From NCBI RefSeq assembly GCF_900110955.1, contig NZ_FOFR01000005.1:1-64000 (forward strand): DNA of 64,000 bases, read 5' to 3'. Positions 24,753 to 33,499 of this stretch are shown here, piece by piece. Under the pieces are notes generated by a model. That model made no database searches and was not told where the DNA came from. It saw nothing but the letters and a program-made list of their open reading frames with translations. The stretch is from Lentzea xinjiangensis (lineage in GTDB: Bacteria; Actinomycetota; Actinomycetes; Mycobacteriales; Pseudonocardiaceae). A program made the position numbers and the translations under genes. Each line of letters starts with the position of its first letter. The stretch's first letter is position 1.

Positions 24753-24962
24753 CCAGGTCAGCGGGAACGGGTCCTGGACGCCGCCGACCGGCCGTTCTGC
24801 ACCAAGAGCGCGCACGCGGTGGGCATGGACGAGCCGCGGACCGCGGCGGCGATCTCGCCGAAGAAGCTCCACCAGCTCTTCGACGTCAAGGATGCGCTGG
24901 TCGAGGGGGTGATGACGAACCCGGCGACCACCGTGTCGTCGGAGCCCGCCCGGGCAGGCACA
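24753..24962 (+). pseudogene. Degenerate TetR-family N-terminal (HTH) fragment
   Basis: This frame reads VLDAADRPFCTKSAHAVGMD, then EPRTAAAISPKKLHQLF and DVKDALVEGVM. That is the TetR_N pattern (ILDAADRLFY...GMDEIA..AGVSxKxLYxxFxSKDALV) with several hydrophobic-core or contact positions altered. There is no start codon with a ribosome site at its front, and the ligand-binding half is missing. Similarity fades by about 24960, where Ala/Gly-rich sequence runs into the GH3 gene end. It is best read as a decayed remnant between yigZ and the glucosidase. Confidence 0.65.
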
Positions 24963-25024
24963 GGTGGCGGCGCGCTTCCTGCCGGAGAAGCCAGCCTGAA
25001 GCGCGCCGCGGAACCCGGTGGTGC

Positions 25025-27625
25025 CTACGTGCAGGGGATGACGTCCGGGTCGGCGCCCGCCTTGGGCACCCACCGCACGTTCGCGAACGACGCCTGGAAC
25101 GCGCCGTCCGTGTAGACCAGGAACGGCGTGTTGATGTTCTCCAGGTCCAGCCCCTTGTCGGCGAAGCAGTTGACCGAGAGCTTCACGGTCGACTTCTGCC
25201 CGACCGGGAGGTTGCGGAACGCCTGCGTGGCGTCGACCTCCGCCATGCACGGGTACACGCAGTGCGCGCTGATGACCGTGCGGTTGGCCGGGGCCTGGTG
25301 CACGATCACGTCGAACTGGATGGCCGCGTTGGCGTTGCCGTACCCGCGCAGGTCGGTGCCGGTCGGGCTCTGCAGGTACACCTGGGCGGGGCCGGTGCCG
25401 GTCCACGTCGTCTTGAGCGCGTCCTGCTGGACGTTGACGTCGGACTGCACGACGTTGATCTCGGCGTGCGCGGCCTGACCGTCGGGGCCGATCTCGGTGC
25501 CGCCCCAGTTCTCCGCCGACCCGATCATGCTCTTGTACGGCGCGATGTCCGTGCGGTTGAAGACCTCGAGGTCCTCGGTCGCCGTGCCGCCGCCACCACC
25601 GGAGCACAGGGCGCCGGGGCTCGACTCGTCGAGCTTGCCGACGTTGCCGGTCTGCCAGTCGCGCAGGCCGTACCCGAGCTTGAACAGCGGGGTCTGGGCC
25701 GGTTCACCCGACTGCGGCGGGCAGGCGGCGCTCGGCCACGAGTAGGACAGCTTGCCGCTGAACCCGTTGTGGCGTCCCCGGATCAGCAGGTCCGCGATGC
25801 CCTGGCCCTCGGTGCCCGGCAGCCAGGCGGCCACGAACGCGTCGGAGCGGTTGATCTCCTTGTTCATGTACAGCGCGCGGCCGCCGACGTAGACGGTGAT
25901 GACCGGCTTGCCCTTGCCGGACACCTTGTCCAGCACGGCGATGTCCTGCGGGTGCAGGCGGGCGGCCTCGAGCGACCGCTTGCCGAGGTCGCCCACGCCC
26001 TCCGCGTACGGCGTCTCACCGATGACGGCGATGACGGCGTCGAACTGCGCCGGGTCGACGCCGTCCGCGGTCTCGGCGAACGTGACGTTCGCGGCGCCGA
26101 GGGTGTCCTGGATGCCCTTGAGGATGCTGGTGGCGTTCGGGAAGTCGGCGTTGGTGTTGCCGGTGCCCTGCCAGCTCAGCGTCCAGCCGCCGGTCTGGTT
26201 GCTGATGTTGTCCGCGCTCTTGCCGACGACGAGGACCTTGCTGCGCTTGGAGATCGGCAGGACGCGCTTGTCGTTCTTCAGCAGCACCGCGGACTCGCGC
26301 ACGGCTTCGCGGGCGAGCTCCTTGTGCAGCAGTGCCTTCTGCTCACCGGCGTGCTCGCGCTGCGAGGGCTTGGGCGCCTCGAACACCCCGGCGCGCAGCT
26401 TGACGCGCAGGATGCGGGTGACGGCGTCGTCGATGCGCGCCATCGAGATCTGGCCGGCCTCGACCTGGGCGATCGTGTTGGTGATGAACGCCTTCCAGTC
26501 GTGCGGCACCATGATGATGTCCATGCCGGCGTTGATCGCCTGCGCACAGCTCGAGTTCGTGCAGCCGGTGACCTGCCCGATGCCGTTCCAGTCGGAGACG
26601 AGCAGGCCGTCGAAGCCCATCTTCTCCTTGAGGATGCCGGTCTGCACGTACTTGCTGCCGTGCACCTTGCCCTCGTTGATGACGTCGTTCGTCCAGCTGT
26701 TGAACGAGATCATCACCGTCTGCGCACCGGCGGCCAGGGCACCGTAGTAGCCCTGCCCGTGCACGTTGATCATCTTCTGCTCGGTGGACGGGTTGACGCC
26801 CTGGTCCTTGCCACCGGCCGTGCCGCCGTCGCCGATGAAGTGCTTGGCGGTGGCGATCACGCCGTCCTCGCCGATGCGCTTCTTCGCGTTGTCCTGCAGG
26901 CCCTTGACGGCCTCGTAGCCGTAGGCGCGGGTGATCCGCGGGTCCTCCGAGAAGCCCTCGTAGGTGCGTCCCCACCGGTCGTCCTCGACGACCGCGAGCG
27001 TCGGCGCGAACGCCCAGTCCTGGCCGGTGGCCCGGATCTGCTCGGCGGTCGCCGCGCTGATGTCGCGCACGAGGCACGGGTCGTGCGCGGCGCCGAGCCC
27101 GATGTTGTGCGGGAACACCGTCGAGCCGAACACGTTGTTGTTGCCGTGCACCGCGTCGATGCCCCAGATGACGGGGATCTTGGTGCGGGTCTGCTTCGAC
27201 GCCTCCCAGTAGGCGTCGGCGATGGCCAGCCAGTCCTGCGGCGTGGCGTGCTTGTTGCCGCCGGGGAAGCTGCCACCACCGTTGAGGACCGAGCCGAACC
27301 CGTAGGTCTTGACGTCCTCGGCGGTGATCGCGGCGATCTCGGGCTGCGTCATCTGGCCGACCTTCTCGGCCAGCGTCATGTCCTTGAGGATGGCCTTAAT
27401 GCGGGCCTCGTCCCTGCGGTCGCCGTCGAACTGGCTGTCGACCCTGGGCCAGTCCTTGAGGGTGGGCAGGGACTTCTCGATGCGGGCGCACCCGTGCTCG
27501 GTCCTCGGCTGTCCGATGACCGGCTGTTTCGATCCGTGCTGCGCTTCCGGCGCGGCGGCCGCGGATGTCGCGCTGGCGGCGAGCGTCAGCCCCAGCACCG
27601 CGGCGAGAGTGCTTCTCCAATGCAT
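25025..27625 (-). CDS. Secreted GH3 beta-glucosidase / exo-beta-glucan glucohydrolase
   Basis: The protein has 866 residues with a signal peptide (MHWRSTLAAVLGLTLAASAT). The N-terminal GH3 domain (about 65-400) contains GWDAVHG-like WGIDAVHGNNNV, KHFIGDGG and the nucleophile D345 in LLVSDWNGIG. The C-terminal GH3 domain (about 430-640) has AVLLKND and ADLLIRGRHNGFSGKLSYSW. A final ExoP-type galactose-binding-like domain covers about 690-866. It should release glucose from beta-glucans or cello-oligosaccharides outside the cell. A CebR-like box 37 bases upstream implies induction by cellobiose-type sugars. Confidence 0.93.
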   Translation of the reverse strand: MHWRSTLAAVLGLTLAASATSAAAAPEAQHGSKQPVIGQPRTEHGCARIEKSLPTLKDWPRVDSQFDGDRRDEARIKAILKDMTLAEKVGQMTQPEIAAITAEDVKTYGFGSVLNGGGSFPGGNKHATPQDWLAIADAYWEASKQTRTKIPVIWGIDAVHGNNNVFGSTVFPHNIGLGAAHDPCLVRDISAATAEQIRATGQDWAFAPTLAVVEDDRWGRTYEGFSEDPRITRAYGYEAVKGLQDNAKKRIGEDGVIATAKHFIGDGGTAGGKDQGVNPSTEQKMINVHGQGYYGALAAGAQTVMISFNSWTNDVINEGKVHGSKYVQTGILKEKMGFDGLLVSDWNGIGQVTGCTNSSCAQAINAGMDIIMVPHDWKAFITNTIAQVEAGQISMARIDDAVTRILRVKLRAGVFEAPKPSQREHAGEQKALLHKELAREAVRESAVLLKNDKRVLPISKRSKVLVVGKSADNISNQTGGWTLSWQGTGNTNADFPNATSILKGIQDTLGAANVTFAETADGVDPAQFDAVIAVIGETPYAEGVGDLGKRSLEAARLHPQDIAVLDKVSGKGKPVITVYVGGRALYMNKEINRSDAFVAAWLPGTEGQGIADLLIRGRHNGFSGKLSYSWPSAACPPQSGEPAQTPLFKLGYGLRDWQTGNVGKLDESSPGALCSGGGGGTATEDLEVFNRTDIAPYKSMIGSAENWGGTEIGPDGQAAHAEINVVQSDVNVQQDALKTTWTGTGPAQVYLQSPTGTDLRGYGNANAAIQFDVIVHQAPANRTVISAHCVYPCMAEVDATQAFRNLPVGQKSTVKLSVNCFADKGLDLENINTPFLVYTDGAFQASFANVRWVPKAGADPDVIPCT

Positions 27626-27661
27626 GCCGCGATCCTCAACGGCGTGTTACGTCCACGTCAA

Positions 27662-27675
27662 TGGGAACGCTCTCA
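27662..27675. promoter_or_regulatory. CebR-like operator upstream of the GH3 gene
   Basis: TGGGAACGCTCTCA matches 12 of 14 positions of the Streptomyces CebR palindrome TGGGAGCGCTCCCA, a LacI-family site released by cello-oligosaccharides. It lies 37-50 bases upstream of the GH3 start codon, a normal repressor position. Confidence 0.75.
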
Positions 27676-28027
27676 CGACTTTGTTCCGGAAACGTCCAGG
27701 ACGAACGGGGCATACCGGGCTCAGGTGGGTGCGGCACGGGTGCGGGCAGGGTGGGTGGGCCGGTCGGGGTGGGCCGGACGGGCTGCTCGGGTGGGACGGT
27801 TGGGGGACGGCGGCCGGGTGGTGGGGCTGTGGGAAGAGGCTGCGAGACGGGCTGAGCTGAGGACCATCGCGTTCGTCCGGTTGCGGCGGCGTGCGGCGTG
27901 CCTCGGCCGGTCGCAGGTCCCCCCACCGGCGGGCCACCGACGCGGCCGCTGCCGTCCAACGCGGTCGCCTCACCACCGCCGCACAAAGCCCCCGCCCGGC
28001 TCGACTCGCCGCCACCGGAAAACCCGA
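27676..28027. other. Gene-free G-rich region with a G-quadruplex-type run
   Basis: About 350 bases without a convincing gene; the possible open frames are Pro/Arg-rich and mutually overlapping. The plus strand is strongly G-skewed from 27725 to 27840. Positions 27738-27759 contain five GGG tracts with loops of 1-3 bases (GGGTGCGGGCAGGGTGGG...), a classical G4 pattern. It lies between the GH3 promoter and the gltX terminator. Confidence 0.5.
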
Positions 28028-28059
28028 CGGCCCCCGGTTCCGCGGGGAACCAGGGGCCG
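28028..28059. terminator. Hairpin terminator downstream of gltX
   Basis: A 14-base stem with one mismatch (28028-28041 with 28046-28059) closes a GCGG loop. It sits 16 bases past the stop of the glutamyl-tRNA synthetase gene. Confidence 0.7.
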
Positions 28060-28075
28060 CCGAGGCGTCATCCGG

Positions 28076-29722
28076 TCAGCCGGCGAGCGCGCGCACGCGG
28101 CGCAGCACCTCGTCGGTGCCCAGCGTGCGGGCGACGGCGTGCAGGTCCGGGCTCTTCGTCGAGCCGGTCAGGGCGACGCGGATGAGCTGGGCCGCCTCGC
28201 GGATGGAGCCGGGGTAGGCGTCCGGGTTCTTCTTCAGCTCCTTCGGGTTCGGCGCGAAGCCGTGCTTCGCGGCGAGCTCGCGGATCTGGCCGAACCACTC
28301 CTGGCCGTCCTCGAGGTCGGTGTAGCCGTCGGCGAAGTCGGTGGCGAAGGCCGCGATCAGCTCCGGGGGCAGGCCGCCGAGGCGCTCGTCGGCGCGGTCG
28401 GACACCAGCTCGAACAGCGCCGGGAAGAAGAAGCCGTAGGCCTGGCGGAAGTCGGACCACTTGCGGAGGTCCTTGCGCGGGTTCGCGACCTCCGGGCCGC
28501 GCTCCACCTGCAGCGCCGCGAGGGCCTCGGCGCGCGAGGACTCCAGCACGGTGACCAGCTCGGGGTCGTGGGTGGCCGCCCAGGCGGTGATGCGCTCGAC
28601 GATCTCGGGACCGGACAGGGTGGCCACGTAGTCGGCGGCGATGTCCTCGAGCTTCACCAGGTCGACCAGCGGGCCGGCGACACCGCACTCGGCCAGCGAG
28701 ATCGGCGCCTGCAGCGCCTCGGCGAGCGGGAGCTCCGCCAGGCGGGCGTTCACCAGGCCGCGCAGGTAGTACTGGACGGCCTCGGCCGGGAAGCCCGCCT
28801 CGATGAAGAACTCGACGGAGGCCTCGGGGTCCTTGCGCTTGGAGAGCTTGCGGCGGGAGCCGCCCTGCTGCTTCATCAGCGGCGCGATGTGGGCGTACTC
28901 GACGCGCTCGAAGCCCAGGGCGTCGAAGAGCTGCAGGTGGGTGGGGACCGAGGAGATCCACTCCTCGCCGCGGACCACCAGGTTCACGCGCATCAGGTGG
29001 TCGTCGACGGCGTGGGCGAAGTGGTAGGTGGGAAGGCGCGGGCTCTGGTCGGAGGCCTTGAGGATCACCACGTCGTTGCGGTTGGCCTCGTGCTCCAGCT
29101 CGCCGCGGATCGCGTCGGTGAACTTCGTGCGCTCCCCCGCCTTGCCCGGCGAGCGGAACCGCACGACGTACGGGCGGCCCTCGTCCAGGGCTGCCTGGAC
29201 GTCCTCGGCGGTCTTGTCACGCCAGATCGCCCAGCGGCCGTAGTAGCCGGTGGGGAGCTTCGTGGCCTGCTGGCGGGCGGTGATGTCCGCCAGCTCCTCC
29301 TTGGTCGCGAAGCACAGGTACGCCTTGTCCTGGCGCAGCAGCTCCCGCACGTACGTCAGGTAGATCCGCTCGCGCTGCGACTGGTGGTACGGGCCGTAGG
29401 CGCCCACGGCGTCGGCCTCGTCGGGCTCGATGCCGAAGTAGGCGAACGCCCGGTTGAACTGCTCGACGGCACCGGGCACCTCGCGGGCCTGGTCGGTGTC
29501 CTCCACGCGCACGATGTACGCGCCGCCCGAGTGGGACGCCAGGGCGCGGTCGATCATGCCGACGTACAGGCCGCCGATGTGCAGGAACCCGGTCGGCGAC
29601 GGGCCGAGGCGGGTGACCTTCGCGTCGCCGCCCAGGGCGCGGGGCGGGTACTGCTCCTCCCAGAAGGACGGCTCGGGCAGGTCCGAGGGGAACAGGGCGT
29701 CGACGACGGCACGGTCGAGCAT
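28076..29722 (-). CDS. gltX: Glutamyl-tRNA synthetase, atypical form
   Basis: The 548-residue class I synthetase carries the HIGH-type motif GPSPTGFLHIGGLYVG at about residues 40-55 and the KMSKS-type motif RKLSKRKDPEAS at about 290. It is longer than the ~490-residue GltX usual in actinomycetes. The sequence (GGLYVGMIDRALAS in the first motif, SKRKDPEASVEFF in the second) differs from that form, and the N-terminal extension LFPSDLPEPSFWEEQYPPRA is unusual. It may be a second, laterally acquired GluRS. The catalytic role (Glu-tRNA formation) is clear; whether it is the housekeeping copy is not. Confidence 0.88.
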   Translation of the reverse strand: MLDRAVVDALFPSDLPEPSFWEEQYPPRALGGDAKVTRLGPSPTGFLHIGGLYVGMIDRALASHSGGAYIVRVEDTDQAREVPGAVEQFNRAFAYFGIEPDEADAVGAYGPYHQSQRERIYLTYVRELLRQDKAYLCFATKEELADITARQQATKLPTGYYGRWAIWRDKTAEDVQAALDEGRPYVVRFRSPGKAGERTKFTDAIRGELEHEANRNDVVILKASDQSPRLPTYHFAHAVDDHLMRVNLVVRGEEWISSVPTHLQLFDALGFERVEYAHIAPLMKQQGGSRRKLSKRKDPEASVEFFIEAGFPAEAVQYYLRGLVNARLAELPLAEALQAPISLAECGVAGPLVDLVKLEDIAADYVATLSGPEIVERITAWAATHDPELVTVLESSRAEALAALQVERGPEVANPRKDLRKWSDFRQAYGFFFPALFELVSDRADERLGGLPPELIAAFATDFADGYTDLEDGQEWFGQIRELAAKHGFAPNPKELKKNPDAYPGSIREAAQLIRVALTGSTKSPDLHAVARTLGTDEVLRRVRALAG

Positions 29723-29799
29723 CGCTGAGGGTCTCCAAAACCGGGGAAAGAAAGTCCTCCCAGGTTATCAACGCAACGCGAGGGGGAACGCCACTGGGC

Positions 29800-30981
29800 A
29801 TGAAGGCAGTCACTTGGCACGGCAAACGCGATGTCCGGGTCGACACCGTCCCCGACCCGATCCTCAAGGAGCCGGAGGACGTCATCGTCAAGATCACGTC
29901 CAGCGGCATCTGCGGATCGGACCTGCACCTGTACGAGGTGCTCGGACCGTTCCTCACCGAGGGCGACATCCTCGGGCACGAGCCCATGGGCGTCGTCGAG
30001 GAGGTCGGTTCCCGGGTCACGAACCTCAAGCCGGGCGACCGGGTGGTGATCCCGTTCAACGTCTCCTGCAACCACTGCGTGATGTGCAACCAGGGCCTGC
30101 AGAGCCAGTGCGAGACGACCCAGGTCAGGGAGCACGGCTCCGGCGCCGCGCTGTTCGGCTACACGAAGCTCTACGGCCAGGTCCCCGGCGGGCAGGCCGA
30201 GTACCTGCGCGTCCCGTTCGGCAACTCGCTGCCGATCAAGGTCCCGGACGGCCCGCCGGACGACAGGTTCGTCTACCTCAGCGACGTCCTGCCCACCGCC
30301 TGGCAGGCGGTGGAGTACGCGGACGTGCGGGAGGGGAGCATCGTCGCCGTCCTGGGCCTCGGCCCGATCGGTGACATGGCGTGCCGGGTGGCCCAGCAGA
30401 AGAACGCCAGGGTCATCGGCATCGACCTCGTGCCGGAACGGCTCGCGCGCGCCAAGGCCCGCGGGGTCGAGACGATCGACCTGCGCGGCGCCGGCAAGCG
30501 CCTCACCGAGGTGGTCCGCGACCTCACGAACGGCCGCGGCCCGGACGCGGTGATCGACGCGGTGGGCATGGAGGCCCACGGCGCGCCGGTCGGCAAGATC
30601 GCCCAGCAGCTCACCGGGCTGCTGCCGGACACGATGGCGCAGCGGCTCATGAAGGAAGCGGGCGTGGACCGGCTCAGGGCCCTCTACAGCGCGATCGACA
30701 TGGTCCGGCGGGGTGGCACGATCTCGATCGTCGGCGTCTACGGCGGCATGGCCGACCCGATGCCGATGCTGACCATGTTCGACAAGCAGGTCCAGCTCCG
30801 GATGGGTCAGGCGAACGTGTGGCGCTGGGTGCCGGAGATCCTGCCGCTGCTCACCGACGACGACCCGCTGGGCGTCGAGGACTTCGCCACGCACCGCCTG
30901 CCGCTCGAGGACGCGCCCAAGGCCTACGAGACGTTCCAGAAGAAGAACGACGGCATGGTCAAAGTGCTGCTCAAACCTTGA
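29800..30981 (+). CDS. Zinc-dependent alcohol dehydrogenase (formaldehyde dehydrogenase-like MDR)
   Basis: The 393-residue medium-chain dehydrogenase has a catalytic zinc region GICGSDLHLYE and ILGHEPMGVVEEVG. The structural zinc loop is CNHCVMCNQGLQSQC, and the NAD-binding motif VLGLGPIGDMACRVA. The insert AGVDRLRALYSAIDMVRRGG matches the glutathione-independent formaldehyde dehydrogenase-like subgroup common in actinobacteria. The physiological substrate cannot be read from sequence. The threonylcarbamoyl-AMP synthase-like gene follows after 19 bases, so they may be co-transcribed. Confidence 0.9.
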   Translation: MKAVTWHGKRDVRVDTVPDPILKEPEDVIVKITSSGICGSDLHLYEVLGPFLTEGDILGHEPMGVVEEVGSRVTNLKPGDRVVIPFNVSCNHCVMCNQGLQSQCETTQVREHGSGAALFGYTKLYGQVPGGQAEYLRVPFGNSLPIKVPDGPPDDRFVYLSDVLPTAWQAVEYADVREGSIVAVLGLGPIGDMACRVAQQKNARVIGIDLVPERLARAKARGVETIDLRGAGKRLTEVVRDLTNGRGPDAVIDAVGMEAHGAPVGKIAQQLTGLLPDTMAQRLMKEAGVDRLRALYSAIDMVRRGGTISIVGVYGGMADPMPMLTMFDKQVQLRMGQANVWRWVPEILPLLTDDDPLGVEDFATHRLPLEDAPKAYETFQKKNDGMVKVLLKP

Positions 30982-31000
30982 TCGGCATATCCTGCCCCGC

Positions 31001-31621
31001 ATGGCCAAGTACCTGGACGTCCACCCGGTCAACCCGCAGAAGCGCGCCATCGACCAGGCCGTGCGGATCCTGCAGGAGGACGGCCTGATCGCGTACCCCA
31101 CCGACTCCTGCTACGCGCTCGGCTGCCGGCTGGGCAACAAGGACGGCATCGACCGCATCCGGGAGATCCGCAAGCTGGACGACAAACACCACTTCACGCT
31201 GATGTGCGAGAACTTCGCGCAGCTCGGCCAGTTCGTGGTGGTGGACAACGCGGTGTTCCGCGCGGTCAAGGCGTCCACGCCGGGCAACTACACGTTCATC
31301 CTGCCCGCGACGAAGGAGGTGCCGCGCCGCATGATGCACCCGAAGAAGAAGACGGTGGGCGCGCGCATCCCGGACCACGTCGTGACGCGGGCACTGCTGG
31401 AGGCGATGGGCGAGCCGCTGCTGACGTCCACGCTGCTGCTGCCCGACGAGGCCGAGCCGCTGGTCGACGGCTGGGAGATCAAGGACCGGCTGGACCACGT
31501 GGTGGACGCGGTGCTCGACTCCGGGGAGTGCGGCACCACGCCCACCACGGTGGTGGACTTCTCCAGCGGCGAGGCCGAGATCATCCGCTACGGCGCAGGC
31601 GACCCGGCCCGCTTCGAATGA
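31001..31621 (+). CDS. Sua5/YciO/YrdC-family protein
   Basis: The protein has 206 residues. Family motifs are PTDSCYALGCRLGNK, KLDDKHHFTLMCEN, YTFILPATKEVPRR and VGARIPDHVV. Spacing and the segment PKKKTVGARIP are closer to YciO than to the essential TsaC/Sua5. It binds nucleotide and RNA-like ligands by family; the role in t6A synthesis is possible but unproven. The stop is immediately followed by the double hairpin repeat. Confidence 0.85.
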   Translation: MAKYLDVHPVNPQKRAIDQAVRILQEDGLIAYPTDSCYALGCRLGNKDGIDRIREIRKLDDKHHFTLMCENFAQLGQFVVVDNAVFRAVKASTPGNYTFILPATKEVPRRMMHPKKKTVGARIPDHVVTRALLEAMGEPLLTSTLLLPDEAEPLVDGWEIKDRLDHVVDAVLDSGECGTTPTTVVDFSSGEAEIIRYGAGDPARFE

Positions 31622-31673
31622 GGAAACGCGGGGGCCCCGCGTTTCCCATGAGGAAACGCGGGGCCCCCGCGTT
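31618..31673. terminator. Two tandem palindromic hairpins between convergent genes
   Basis: ATGAGGAAACGCGGGG occurs twice as a direct repeat (31618-31633 and 31648-31663, 30-base period). Each copy folds with its own complement: GGAAACGCGGGG/CCCCGCGTTTCC at 31622-31646 and AACGCGGGG/CCCCGCGTT at 31655-31673. It lies exactly between the convergent YciO-like and subtilase stops and probably terminates both. Its duplicated form suggests a mobile palindromic repeat. Confidence 0.8.
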
Positions 31674-31675
31674 GC

Positions 31676-33499
31676 TCAGGAGACGACCAGGGCGTAGTCG
31701 GCGTCGGTCGCGGCCGTCTCGACGTGGCCGTCCACGTTGACGGCGGTCGCGACCACCTCGACGGTCCAGGTGCCTGCGGCGGGTGCCTGGACGAGGACGT
31801 TCTCCACGGTGTCGACGGTGTTCGCGGCGCCGCCGGGCGTGGACCAGTTGCCGGCCAGCAGGCCGTTGTTGCCCCAGTAGACGGTGCCGTCGGGGGCGGT
31901 GACCTTCAGCGTCAGGTCGTTGACGGTCGCCTTGGCCGCGGTCGGCGACCCGGCCGGGTCGGTGTAGGCGAGCGTCGCGCGCAGCGGCGTCTGGCCGTTC
32001 GACGTCACGGTGTACTTGCGCGTCTGACCGGTCGTGACGAGGTCGGTCTCGTTCACGAGGACCGGCAGCTTCCAGCCGCCCGCCTTGGCGCGGTCGTGGA
32101 GGTTGCGCACGGACACGGTGCCCCAGCCCTGGTGGGTGCGGGTCTGGTCGTGCGTGGTGCCGCTGAACGCGTGCTGGTCGGCCGTGTTGACCAGCAGCGC
32201 CTTCGCGGTCGCCGCGTGCGGGCGGGCCGCGAACACGTCCCTGGCCTTGCCGGGGCCGCCGTCGAACACGCCGTCGGCCCACATCTGGAACAGCAGACCG
32301 GCGTTGCCGCAGGTGATCGGGGTGGCTCCGGACGTGCCGCCGAACGACGCGGTGTACGCGGCGTCGTTGGTGGAGGTCGTGGTGTCGATGCGGTCGTAGA
32401 AGTTCGACAGCTCGGGCTTGATGCGGCCGTCGGCGGCGGGGCCGATCGACGCCCCGCTGTTCCACTTGTCGTCGGACCGGTCGGCGGTGTTCTGGTGGTA
32501 GTGGCCGCCGACGGACAGCACGTTCTTCGCCCACGCCTGCGGCCGGGAGCTGCGCGTGCCCGCGTTGCTCTGCGACTGGCAGATCAGGATGTCGTGGTCG
32601 AAGACGATCCGGTCCATCTGCTGCGAGATCGACGTGTAGGACGTGGTGAGCGCGTCACCCCAGCTGTTGGACTGGAACACGGCCTTGTACGGGCCGGCCG
32701 GGTCGACGAGCTCCTTGGTGTGCGCGTAGCGGTCACCGGATCCGTAGACCGCGAAGATGCCCTGCGCCTCGGGCAGCACACCGCGGTGCGCGGCCGAGAC
32801 GCCGGAGGCGAAGATCTGCCCGTAGGTCGAGGTGCCGTGCGAGGTGCTCGACGAGTTGCCGGTGTGCATCACCGGCGGACGGGCGGCGAACTCCTGGTGC
32901 GTGGTGCGCAGGCCGCCGTCCATCACCTCGCCGCGCACGCCCTGGCCGCGGTAGCCGCCCACGCTCTCGACGTGGTTCGCGCCGGACGACTCGCGGGAGA
33001 TCGCCATGTCGGTCTCCGGCGCGGACACCGGGTCGATGGCGAGCACGGCGGGCAGCTCGGCGAGCCGCGCGGCCTGGCCCGCGTCGAGGGTGGCCATGAT
33101 GTGCTCGCGGCTCTCGGAGATCACGTTCACCCTGCCGCCGAGGGACCTCACCCGCTCGGCGACGGTCTTCTGGTCGCCCGCGTCCGGCTGGGTGAGCGTG
33201 ACCAGGTAGTCCGCGGCGCCGCCGAGCGCCAGGACCTTCGGCTGGGCGCGGAACGGACGCACCTCGCGGACGTAGCCCAACCGCGAAACGCGCGAGGTGC
33301 CGGTCATCCTGGCGACGTAGGTGCCGTCCTGGACGAACGCGCCGAGCCGCACGCCGAGGCCTTGGAGCTCGTGGCGCTGGGCGTCGGACAGGGTGGCGCG
33401 GAACTGCAGCAGGTAAGCGCTCTCCGCTTCGGCGGCGACCGCCGGGACGCCGCTGAGCAGCGCGAACGCTGACACGGCCGACAACACTGTGCGCAGCAC
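31676..33499 (-). CDS. Secreted S8 (subtilisin-like) serine peptidase
   Basis: The protein has 607 residues from GTG 33499, preferred because GGAGG lies 5-9 bases upstream; ATG 33514 lacks a site. A signal peptide (VLRTVLSAVSAFALLSGVPA) is followed by an inhibitor-type propeptide. The catalytic triad is Asp in VRGEVMDGGLR, His in TSHGTSTYG and Ser in FGGTSGATPI; the oxyanion Asn is in SQSNAGT. The C-terminal ~150 residues form a P-domain/jelly-roll-like unit (LRATLAYTDPAG ... ENVLVQAPAAGTW). This is the kexin-like/pre-peptidase arrangement of secreted actinobacterial subtilases. Confidence 0.9.
   Translation of the reverse strand: MLRTVLSAVSAFALLSGVPAVAAEAESAYLLQFRATLSDAQRHELQGLGVRLGAFVQDGTYVARMTGTSRVSRLGYVREVRPFRAQPKVLALGGAADYLVTLTQPDAGDQKTVAERVRSLGGRVNVISESREHIMATLDAGQAARLAELPAVLAIDPVSAPETDMAISRESSGANHVESVGGYRGQGVRGEVMDGGLRTTHQEFAARPPVMHTGNSSSTSHGTSTYGQIFASGVSAAHRGVLPEAQGIFAVYGSGDRYAHTKELVDPAGPYKAVFQSNSWGDALTTSYTSISQQMDRIVFDHDILICQSQSNAGTRSSRPQAWAKNVLSVGGHYHQNTADRSDDKWNSGASIGPAADGRIKPELSNFYDRIDTTTSTNDAAYTASFGGTSGATPITCGNAGLLFQMWADGVFDGGPGKARDVFAARPHAATAKALLVNTADQHAFSGTTHDQTRTHQGWGTVSVRNLHDRAKAGGWKLPVLVNETDLVTTGQTRKYTVTSNGQTPLRATLAYTDPAGSPTAAKATVNDLTLKVTAPDGTVYWGNNGLLAGNWSTPGGAANTVDTVENVLVQAPAAGTWTVEVVATAVNVDGHVETAATDADYALVVS

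Noticed and set aside
27636..28015. Pro-rich minus-strand frames between GH3 and gltX
   Set aside because: They overlap the CebR-like box and each other, lack ribosome sites and show simple-sequence composition.
25262..29728. Very long plus-strand open frame (about 1,490 codons) opposite GH3 and gltX
   Set aside because: It has the low-complexity Arg/Val/Ala/His-rich composition of an antisense shadow of high-GC genes and spans two real genes plus an intergenic region.
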